Shown: positions 25,385-31,877 of the stretch, one piece after another
Layout of the letters: the number at the start of each line of letters is the position of its first letter
How positions within the stretch are numbered: the stretch's first letter is position 1
Source of the DNA: Sunxiuqinia dokdonensis
GTDB lineage: Bacteria > Bacteroidota > Bacteroidia > Bacteroidales > Prolixibacteraceae
Direction: 5' to 3'
DNA: 64,000 nucleotides
NCBI RefSeq assembly: GCF_001270965.1
Contig: NZ_LGIA01000148.1
Span: forward strand, 62,001-126,000
Made by a program: the position numbers and the translations under genes
Notes under the pieces: generated by a model
Databases searched by the model: none
Told to the model about the DNA's origin: nothing
Seen by the model: the letters and a program-made list of their open reading frames with translations, nothing else

Positions 25385-25409
25385 TTATCAAATTAAATTG
25401 AATTGAACC

Positions 25410-26159
25410 ATGAGAAAATTAGTATCGCTGTTTTTTATTGTTTTGTGTGTGACAGCCTTTGCCCAGGAACGCCCCAATATGGTGCCTGAAATGACTGAGA
25501 TCTGGGATCCAGAAGTCAGTGTTGTCGATCCGGGCGAAACCCCGATGGATGCACCGTCCGATGCCATCGTTTTGTTGGGTGCCGACAAGGCCTTTGACAA
25601 TGAATGGACCAATGGCAATGGGGGAGAGCCGGGCTGGAACTTCGACAATGGTGTAGCTACCGTAAAAAGTGGAACCGGAACCATTAAAACCAAGCGCGAG
25701 TTTAAAGACTTTCAGTTGCACGTGGAATGGCGCTCGCCCGAAGAAGTTGTTGGCGAAAGCCAGGGACGTGGCAATAGCGGTATCTTTTTGCAGGGAATTT
25801 ACGAAGTGCAGGTGTTGGACAACTACAACAACCGCACCTACCGTAACGGACAAGCCGGAAGCGTGTACAAGCAACATGCTCCGCTGGTGAACGCCTGCAA
25901 AGCTCCGGGCGTGTGGCAAACCTACGATATCATTTATACCGCTCCACGTTTCAAGGCCGATGGCACTTACTTCACCCATCCTCGTGTAACGGTGATTCAC
26001 AATGGGGTATTGGTGCAAAACAATGTTGAAGTGCGGGGACCAACCGAATACATCGGTATTCCTGAATACTCGGTCAAGCCACATGGCGACGGCCCGCTCA
26101 TTCTTCAGGATCATGGAAACCCGGTAAGCTTCCGGAACATCTGGATTCGCGAATTATAG
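25410..26159 (+). CDS. DUF1080 family secreted protein (3-keto-glycoside lyase/hydrolase type)
   Basis: 249 residues, with signal peptide MRKLVSLFFIVLCVTAFAQ. A single DUF1080 (jelly-roll, concanavalin-like) domain: GAGKAFDNEW-like start at LLGADKAFDNEWTNGNG, then FKDFQLHVEWRSPEE, GNSGIFLQGIYEVQVLDNY and LILQDHGNPVSFRNIWIREL at the end. DUF1080 proteins have been shown to split 3-keto-glycosides. It lies behind the sugar operon but before a terminator, so it may be read with it; function there is unclear. Confidence 0.85.
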   Translation: MRKLVSLFFIVLCVTAFAQERPNMVPEMTEIWDPEVSVVDPGETPMDAPSDAIVLLGADKAFDNEWTNGNGGEPGWNFDNGVATVKSGTGTIKTKREFKDFQLHVEWRSPEEVVGESQGRGNSGIFLQGIYEVQVLDNYNNRTYRNGQAGSVYKQHAPLVNACKAPGVWQTYDIIYTAPRFKADGTYFTHPRVTVIHNGVLVQNNVEVRGPTEYIGIPEYSVKPHGDGPLILQDHGNPVSFRNIWIREL

Positions 26160-26185
26160 AATAAATAGAACGATCAATTGAAGAG

Positions 26186-26212
26186 GGAGTATGGCAACAT
26201 GCTCCTTTTTTT
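26186..26212 (+). terminator. Terminator after the DUF1080 gene
   Basis: 8-bp stem GGAGTATG / CATGCTCC (one G-U) closed by a GCAA tetraloop, then eight T. Ends the nucleotide-sugar/DUF1080 transcription unit. Confidence 0.88.
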
Positions 26213-26221
26213 GTGCTTTAT

Positions 26222-26550
26222 TGATCGGATGACTTCAAGTCACCCGATCAGTAGCCGGCAGGCTCTGAAGATCGGGCGTTGCAAACCGGCCGGGTTTGTC
26301 TATTTGTAGAAATCAGGCATGCTCCCCAATGTACGACCTCAGCCGAGGTCGAATGGCGTCCACCCGTTTGGCAGGCTATAAACATCCGATACCTCCGGCA
26401 TCACAAATTTGCCATCGCTACAGCCATGCTAAAGCGGAGGCCGGTGGTGTAGTGAGGGTTTCCCCCGAAGCCTCGGGGCGAGTGAAGCCCTCACTGGCAA
26501 GCCATGGATATGCTTTCACGGCTTGCGTGAATTTGTTCGCCAGCCGGTAG
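26222..26550. other. Hairpin-rich intergenic stretch
   Basis: No convincing gene, but a row of strong inverted repeats: TGATCGG-TGAC / GTCA-CCGATCA (26222-26250), CAAACC / GGGTTTG around 26283-26298, GACCTC-AGCC-GAGGTC (26335-26350), a two-part hairpin at 26452-26494 (GTGAGGGTTTC / GAAGCCCTCAC enclosing CCCCGA-AGCC-TCGGGG) and GCAAGCC / GGCTTGC (26497-26526). G+C is higher than in the genes nearby. It could be a structured RNA or a dispersed intergenic repeat; I do not recognise a class. Confidence 0.5.
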
Positions 26551-26591
26551 ATGCTATTTTTAGCTTTTCAACGCTTTCGGGTGGATACCTA

Positions 26592-27218
26592 TTACAAATT
26601 GGCGCGGGCGATGGTGTAATTCTTTTGCTCTTGAAATGCCCTCATTATTGCATCTTTTAATTCACTATATTGTTTTGGACTAGTCAGCTTTCTTAGTGAA
26701 TTGATCGTTATTGAAGTCTGGCTCCTTGTGTAATTATCAAGTTGATAAGTTGACAGCACATAGAAGTCCCATTGCTCCATTTTCAACGGATCAATCGTTT
26801 TCTTATCTCGATGTTTTAAGTGGCAGAATACATAAACGTCAGCAGGTCTTATTGGCTCCGTATGTCTCATATTCGTTTCCGCATCCCAATATCTTGCGGG
26901 TTTAATTGAAAATGAAATGGTCGAAAAATTTTTCTGACTCCAACTTTGGATGTATGCTGAAGATTTGACCTCGATTTTTACTCCGTCATCGGTTTTTAAA
27001 TCAAATGCGTCCCATTCATCTCGTAAATTGTCAGGATTAAGACCAATTGCAGTACCGACAATAAATTCTGCAAATCGCCCGCGAGTTGCATTACTCAATA
27101 TATCAGATACACTCCAGCGCCAAAAATCGAGAAGTGTATAATTTGTCTTGGCACCATGATCGGTGAGTGATTCAGATCCATTCTTTGGTTTTGCTATGAT
27201 TTGTTTTAATTCATCCAT
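26592..27218 (-). CDS. PD-(D/E)XK nuclease-like protein, unnamed family
   Basis: 208 residues. The core has the restriction-endonuclease pattern: E51 in RGRFAEFIVGTAIG, D73 in EWDAFDLKTDDG, and E83-x-K85 in VKIEVKSSAYIQSW. I have seen the same RG...EF...EWD.yDL...iEVKSsAY.QSW layout in unnamed proteins of many phyla, but no function is established to my knowledge. No signal or membrane segment. It begins 3 bases after the stop of the gene at 27222-27572, so the two are an operon, and the 42-bp palindrome array lies just upstream of that operon. A restriction or defence role is possible but unproven. Confidence 0.72.
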   Translation of the reverse strand: MDELKQIIAKPKNGSESLTDHGAKTNYTLLDFWRWSVSDILSNATRGRFAEFIVGTAIGLNPDNLRDEWDAFDLKTDDGVKIEVKSSAYIQSWSQKNFSTISFSIKPARYWDAETNMRHTEPIRPADVYVFCHLKHRDKKTIDPLKMEQWDFYVLSTYQLDNYTRSQTSITINSLRKLTSPKQYSELKDAIMRAFQEQKNYTIARANL

Positions 27219-27221
27219 TTT

Positions 27222-27572
27222 CTAAGTCCATGTAAAACCTGTAAAGTCGATATTGTTGGCACTCATAAAATCTCCAAATCTGGAATAGGCACTGTTTCCT
27301 CCGAATCGTTTTTTTATTTCAAGTAATAGCGCGTGTTTGTTAAAATTCGGAACTTCCAGCAAGGCAAATAGTTTTTGAACCTCGTTGGGCTCTATCGTAT
27401 AAGTATATTCATAGTCAGAATCTCCCCAGCAGTCTTCAACCCGTTTCCCAATATCATAGCCGTCAAATATCAATTGATCTTGCTCATTAAAATAGATCTC
27501 CATAGATATTTTTATGTCGGGATTATCCATTTTGAATAATGTTACTCGTTCCATATATTGGTTTTTTGACAT
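27222..27572 (-). CDS. Small protein of unknown function, partner of the nuclease-like gene
   Basis: 116 residues from the ATG at 27572 (MSKNQYMERVTLF); a longer frame to 27746 runs into the repeat array and is rejected. The protein is acidic: MDNPDIKISMEIYF, DGYDIGKRVEDCWGDSDYEY and NEVQKLFALLEVPNF, with a C-terminal helix KKRFGGNSAYSRFGDFM. No family recognised, no signal peptide. The 3-base gap to the nuclease-like gene suggests a functional pair, for instance an inhibitor or specificity partner (inference only). Confidence 0.65.
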   Translation of the reverse strand: MSKNQYMERVTLFKMDNPDIKISMEIYFNEQDQLIFDGYDIGKRVEDCWGDSDYEYTYTIEPNEVQKLFALLEVPNFNKHALLLEIKKRFGGNSAYSRFGDFMSANNIDFTGFTWT

Positions 27573-27659
27573 GATAACTTCTGGGTCTATCCATTGTCCA
27601 AATAAACTCCTGTTAAATTTAAATATAAAATTTGAATGATCCGTGAGTGGCGAAGCGGG

Positions 27660-28100
27660 AAGTTGAAAAGTGACAATTCCCTCAAGCACCCCGCATTTCA
27701 CCAAACCTGCCATGCGGATGCCCTCCAACTTTCCGCATTTTACCATTCATGCCCTGAACGATGGCCTCCGGCGCCTCCGATGTCATCATTCATGCCATGA
27801 ATACACCCTCCGGCGCCTCCGATCTGAGCATTCATGCCATGAACGCAGTGTCCGGGGCCTCCGATGTGACCATTCATGCCATGAATGCAGCCTCCAGCAC
27901 CTCCGATGTCATCATTCATGGCATGAATGATGGTTTCCGACACCTCAAAGGTCATCATTCACGCCATGAATGCCCTTTCCAACACCCCAAAGGTCATCAT
28001 TCATGGCCTGAATGCACGGTCTGGCATCCCCGATTGGATCATTCATGGTATGAATAGTGGTTTCCGACACGGCGGAATGGCCGTTCATGCTGTGCTTACC
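27660..28100. repeat. 42-bp tandem array with palindromic core
   Basis: Nine units start with CATTCAT (or variants) at 27744, 27787, 27829, 27871, 27913, 27956, 27998, 28040 and 28082; spacing is 42 bp except two of 43. Most carry the palindrome ATTCATGCCATGAAT followed by a C-rich arm such as CCTCCGGCGCCTCCGATGTC. Two decayed units at 27660 and 27702 continue the phase upstream. 42 bp is close to four helical turns, so the cores lie on one face of the DNA. It fills most of the gap between the small gene at 27572 and DUF6261 at 28285. No unique spacers, so not a CRISPR array. Confidence 0.88.
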
Positions 28101-28284
28101 TTGTTTTTGCCGGCCGGAAGCGGGTGTCATGAGTAAAATGGCTCTATTTTTTGGTTGGCATCATCCTATCACGACAAAATCATCTTAAAAATATGTTGAT
28201 GAACATACTTTCGGTATTGATTTTTGTTTTTCAATGCTCTAATTTGCATAACTATTACAAATTAACTAATCTAAAATTTTACAC

Positions 28285-29004
28285 ATGACTAGAATTGACC
28301 CAATCAGCCTGCAAAGTTTGCGTAACAATGAACACTTTCAGTTTATGACCGAAGTGGACCAGCTTGTGACGGCTGTTCCCGCAGGTTCGTTGCCTGTGGA
28401 TGAAGTATATCCAATATTTAAAGAAGCCCTGACTGCCGAAGATGAAGCTTTGCGCGTAGCACAGGGAAGTTTGAAAACCAAGCTCCTGGACGAGATCGAT
28501 GCCCGGCGCGACTCGATTTGGAGTGCCTGCCGGGGACGGGTGGAGGCTACGCTGTTGAGCCCCATGCCCGAAGAAGCAGAGAGTGCCCAGGTGCTGATGC
28601 GTCTATTTGATTTGTATGGCAACGTTCGGCAAATGGGCAAAGCCGAAGAAACATCGGTCCTGACCAACCTGGTTGGCGATTTGCTGCTGCCAGCCAACGA
28701 AGTACATCTGAACCGGTTGGGTATTCAGAGCTGGGTGGGGGTTTTGAAAGATGAGAATGATCAGTTTCAGTCTATTGTACAAGAGCGGGTCACGGAGTTT
28801 GCAGGGCGCGAGAGTGCCGATGTGCGGGCCAAGAGGTTGAATGTAGATCCAAGCTACCAGGAGTTGGTTGACATGGTGAATGCCGCGGTTATATTGAAAC
28901 AGGCCACACCCGAAGCCCAGGATTTTGTATCGAAGCTCAACGTGGTCATTAAGTCGTACAATACGCTGCTGGCCGCACGCAGGGGCCGTAACAATAAGGA
29001 GTGA
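28285..29004 (+). CDS. DUF6261 family protein
   Basis: 239 residues, cytosolic and largely helical. The N-terminal part LQSLRNNEHFQFMTEVDQLV near residues 9-28 is typical of DUF6261, a Bacteroidota family of unknown function; LYGNVRQMGKAEETSVLTNL and the C-terminal VIKSYNTLLAARRGRNNK also fit. It is a single gene between the 42-bp array and a terminator. A TAATTTG with a TTG 20 bases before it may be the promoter. I cannot assign a role. Confidence 0.8.
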   Translation: MTRIDPISLQSLRNNEHFQFMTEVDQLVTAVPAGSLPVDEVYPIFKEALTAEDEALRVAQGSLKTKLLDEIDARRDSIWSACRGRVEATLLSPMPEEAESAQVLMRLFDLYGNVRQMGKAEETSVLTNLVGDLLLPANEVHLNRLGIQSWVGVLKDENDQFQSIVQERVTEFAGRESADVRAKRLNVDPSYQELVDMVNAAVILKQATPEAQDFVSKLNVVIKSYNTLLAARRGRNNKE

Positions 29005-29091
29005 ATCGTAGAAAAAGCTTGAAACAACCTGTTTTTGGGAAGAAACAGTTAATCGATCGGTGATTAGAAGTTTGTTGATTTTTTGGTTTTT

Positions 29092-29125
29092 ACCTGCAGA
29101 AATTAAATTTCTGCAGGTTTTTTTT
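29092..29125 (+). terminator. Terminator after DUF6261
   Basis: Near-perfect 12-13 bp stem ACCTGCAGAAAT / ATTTCTGCAGGT with a very small loop and a run of eight T. Confidence 0.88.
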
Positions 29126-29146
29126 GTCAACGGCTGGGAGATTTGA

Positions 29147-30358
29147 TCACAAGCCTTTCCGTTTTTTCATGCGCATTAAAGCTTCCACATAGTAGTAGTC
29201 GGCATAGCTCAGCGGAACGTCAACTTCGGTGCCATTGGGCATATGGCCAACACTGTGTTTCAGGATGAAGTTGCCGTTTTTTCCAGGCTTGGCCAGGTAT
29301 TCGGGCGAGCTTAAGGTGCGGAGCTGTTTTTCGGCAACGGCCAGGTAGTCTGCCGATTTCTGACCAGACACATAGTCGCTCAATTCAATTAAAGCCGAAC
29401 AAATGATGGCTCCGGCCGATGCATCACGCAGCGCATCCGGAATGTCGGGCGCGTCGAAGTCCCAGTACGGAATTTTATCGTCCGGTAAATTTGGATGATT
29501 CAAAATGAAGTCGGCAATACGAACGGCTTGCTTCAGGTAATCCTGGTTTCCCCACTCGCGGTACATCATCACATAGCCATACAAACCCCAGGCTTGGCCC
29601 CGTGCCCAGGCTGATTCGTGCGAATAGCCCTGCGAGGTATGTTTGGCTTCAGGCTCACCCGTCAGCGTGTCGTACGAGACAACATGGTAACTGCTGAAAT
29701 CTTCCCTGAAATGATGTTTCATGGTGGTGTTGGCATGCGCTTCGGCAACCTTGGTAAACTCGGGATTGTCGAAGGTCTTCCCGGCCCACATCAACATTTC
29801 CAGGTTCATCATGTTGTCAATAATCACCGGAAATTCCCATTGCTTGCTCCAGGGCGCTTCGTCCCACGAGCGGATGCAGCCCACTGTTGGATTGAAGCGG
29901 GTAATCAGCGACTGCGATGCGGTTTCGATCACGTCCCGGTAGGCTTCGTTATTGGTGAGGCGGTAGGCATGTCCAAAGCTGCAAAAGATCATGAAACCCA
30001 CGTCGTGGTTGTCGGTGGTGTATTGCTGATCTTCTACTCGCAGCGTGTAGTTGGTGGCCCATGCTTTCAGCTTTTCGTCGTTGGAGTTTTCATACAAATA
30101 CCAAAGCACGCCGGGAAAAAATCCGCTGACCCACCATTCGGAGCCACAGGTTTCCAGTTCGCCCTGTTGGTTGATTGTTTTGGGCAAACGGCTGGGTTGA
30201 TCTTCGAGCGATTGCGCCATCAGCAAGCTTTGCTGTTGGGCAAAGGCAAGCGATTGGTTGATGACTTCGGAAAGGGGTTTCTCTGGTTTTTCCTGTGGGG
30301 CACAGCCTATGACGAAAGCCAGGACGAGGATGCTGATGGTTATTTTGAAATGCTTCAT
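29147..30358 (-). CDS. Glycoside hydrolase family 88 (unsaturated glucuronyl hydrolase), lipoprotein
   Basis: 403 residues; lipoprotein signal MKHFKITISILVLAFVIGC. GH88 enzymes remove 4,5-unsaturated uronic acid from the ends of oligosaccharides left by polysaccharide lyases, by hydrating the double bond. The alpha/alpha-barrel motifs are present: WVSGFFPGVLWYLYE, the catalytic Asp pair in TTDNHDVGFMIF and IIDNMMNLEMLMW, and QGYSHESAWARGQAWGLYGY. It starts 2 bases after the DUF2264 gene stop, forming a two-gene operon. Confidence 0.94.
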   Translation of the reverse strand: MKHFKITISILVLAFVIGCAPQEKPEKPLSEVINQSLAFAQQQSLLMAQSLEDQPSRLPKTINQQGELETCGSEWWVSGFFPGVLWYLYENSNDEKLKAWATNYTLRVEDQQYTTDNHDVGFMIFCSFGHAYRLTNNEAYRDVIETASQSLITRFNPTVGCIRSWDEAPWSKQWEFPVIIDNMMNLEMLMWAGKTFDNPEFTKVAEAHANTTMKHHFREDFSSYHVVSYDTLTGEPEAKHTSQGYSHESAWARGQAWGLYGYVMMYREWGNQDYLKQAVRIADFILNHPNLPDDKIPYWDFDAPDIPDALRDASAGAIICSALIELSDYVSGQKSADYLAVAEKQLRTLSSPEYLAKPGKNGNFILKHSVGHMPNGTEVDVPLSYADYYYVEALMRMKKRKGL

Positions 30359-30360
30359 AA

Positions 30361-31590
30361 TTATAAGGCTTTATCGGCTTTTAGTTGTTCGCCATTCCAA
30401 ATTTTTGCTGAAGTCCAGGGAGAATCTTCACCGGCCCAAAACGCATGTTCAGGTGCCAATCCCAGGGGAAGCAAGGCCGTCGAGCAGAGGTACAGGCTGC
30501 CGGTGGAAATGTAATGTTCGCCTAAGGCATTTTGATGGCCGACCAGCCCGATTTTCAGCCAACCATTTTTGTCGTAGGTGCCCGGTGCTTCCATCAGCCG
30601 TTTCATCAAGGCCGAAAGGGCACAACGCACTTGCGCCGGTTGAACGTCGGTTGGCAGTCGTTCCTGCCATGCGGCTTGTGCCAAATGCTGGAAAGCGCCC
30701 ATCCGGTAAGCAATCGAACGTCCGATGGGTGGGAAAGTTCCCTCGGGCGAAATGAGCCGTTCCTGGATGGCTGCGTAGCGGGTGAACCGTCGGGCAATTG
30801 GATCCACTTCGTTTGCATTGATTTTCTTCTTGTCAGCCATCACGGTCACAATGTCCATCAACATGGGCTGAATGACATAGCTGTTGTAATAGTCCCAGTG
30901 AAAATCGGGACCATCGCCATACAGTCCGTCACCCAAGTACCATTCCTGGTGTTTTTTCACCGGAAGGTCCAGTCGCATAATATCAAAAGGCAGGTCGTTG
31001 TCCAGGAAAAAAGCCTCGATCATGGCACTAAACAGCAGCCAGTTGGAATAATACGGTTTGACCTCGCGGGTGGCTGTAAAGGCAGTGATCACCTGTTGTT
31101 GCGTTTTGCTGTCGAGTGCCTGCCAAAGCTGTTTTGGCGCACGTAAAAAAGCGTGGGCTAAAAAGGCGGCATCGACCAACATCTGGGGTTCCATGTGGTC
31201 GAACAGGTAATCCGGCGATTTTGGATCAACAATGCCCGAAACTGTTTCAAGGGCTTGCTTGCGGAAGGTTTTACGAAGTTTTGTTTCGTTTGAATTGCCG
31301 GCTTCCAACTCCAGCCAGGGAGCCATGCCAGCCAAAAGCCGGCCAACACCTTCGAGATAGGTCGATGGCTTTTCCTTCGCTCCGGTTGTGGTTTCGACTG
31401 GCATGTCGGTTTTTAACTTGCGTTTGCTTCCGGCTTTTAGCAGCGGTCCGGCCAGCTGATCCATGATGTCGACCCAGTATTCGCGGTGATGCTTGATTGC
31501 AGCTCTTTTTTCGCTGCCTGATACACCTGTGCTTAGCAGGGCACCGGCTCCAATTAAGGGTACCGTTTGTAAAAAGTTTCTTCGTTTCAT
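30361..31590 (-). CDS. DUF2264 family glycan enzyme with Tat-like signal
   Basis: 409 residues; N terminus MKRRNFLQTVPLIGAGALLS is Tat-like, so it should fold before export. DUF2264 motifs: KPYYSNWLLFSAMIEAFFL, YGDGPDFHWDYYNSYVIQPM and RSIAYRMGAFQHLAQA, with an alpha/alpha-barrel fold expected. CAZy, as I recall, places DUF2264 in GH154 with beta-glucuronidase activity. Pairing with GH88 supports work on uronic-acid glycans. First gene of the operon; a 287-base gap to the divergent M16 gene holds the promoters. Confidence 0.88.
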   Translation of the reverse strand: MKRRNFLQTVPLIGAGALLSTGVSGSEKRAAIKHHREYWVDIMDQLAGPLLKAGSKRKLKTDMPVETTTGAKEKPSTYLEGVGRLLAGMAPWLELEAGNSNETKLRKTFRKQALETVSGIVDPKSPDYLFDHMEPQMLVDAAFLAHAFLRAPKQLWQALDSKTQQQVITAFTATREVKPYYSNWLLFSAMIEAFFLDNDLPFDIMRLDLPVKKHQEWYLGDGLYGDGPDFHWDYYNSYVIQPMLMDIVTVMADKKKINANEVDPIARRFTRYAAIQERLISPEGTFPPIGRSIAYRMGAFQHLAQAAWQERLPTDVQPAQVRCALSALMKRLMEAPGTYDKNGWLKIGLVGHQNALGEHYISTGSLYLCSTALLPLGLAPEHAFWAGEDSPWTSAKIWNGEQLKADKAL

Positions 31591-31751
31591 CGTGAGTAGT
31601 TGTAGTTATTGCCAATCATGACTTGGCATGAAATTTAATCAATGAAACAACAAAAATAAGGATTTGAGCTGCGTTTCAAAGTGCTAATGGAATTTGTGTG
31701 CCGGTAGTTTTCCAGCTTTCAAAAAATAAAGAGATTATTTCTGTTAAATGA

Positions 31752-31784
31752 TTGTGCAATTTCTAACCAGAAGACTTATTTTTG
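31752..31784 (+). promoter_or_regulatory. Probable promoter of the M16 peptidase gene
   Basis: -7 TATTTTTG (31777-31784) with a TTG at 31752-31754, spacer 22 bases, somewhat long. The leader to 31878 is about 85 bases and A rich. Confidence 0.5.
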
Positions 31785-31877
31785 ATATTAAAAATTTTCC
31801 TTAAACAAAAAAGAGCCAAAAAACTTGTAATAAACACGCAATCAAATCAACCTATTTAAAAATTAAATTTTAGTCGG

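Noticed and set aside
26296-26550. 84-residue open frame
   Set aside because: It coincides with strong hairpins, has an unlikely composition and no homology that I recognise.
27573-27746. N-terminal extension of the small gene at 27222-27572
   Set aside because: It would translate the decayed repeat units (VKCG.LEGI twice) and lacks conservation signals; the ATG at 27572 is preferred.
27761-28057. Repeat protein encoded by the 42-bp array (14-residue repeats such as IIHAMN-SGASDV)
   Set aside because: 42 is a multiple of three, but the 43-bp units break the frame, open frames exist on both strands at once, and no leader or signal is seen.
27660-28100. CRISPR array
   Set aside because: The stretches between palindromes are themselves repeated copies, not unique spacers, and no cas gene is near.
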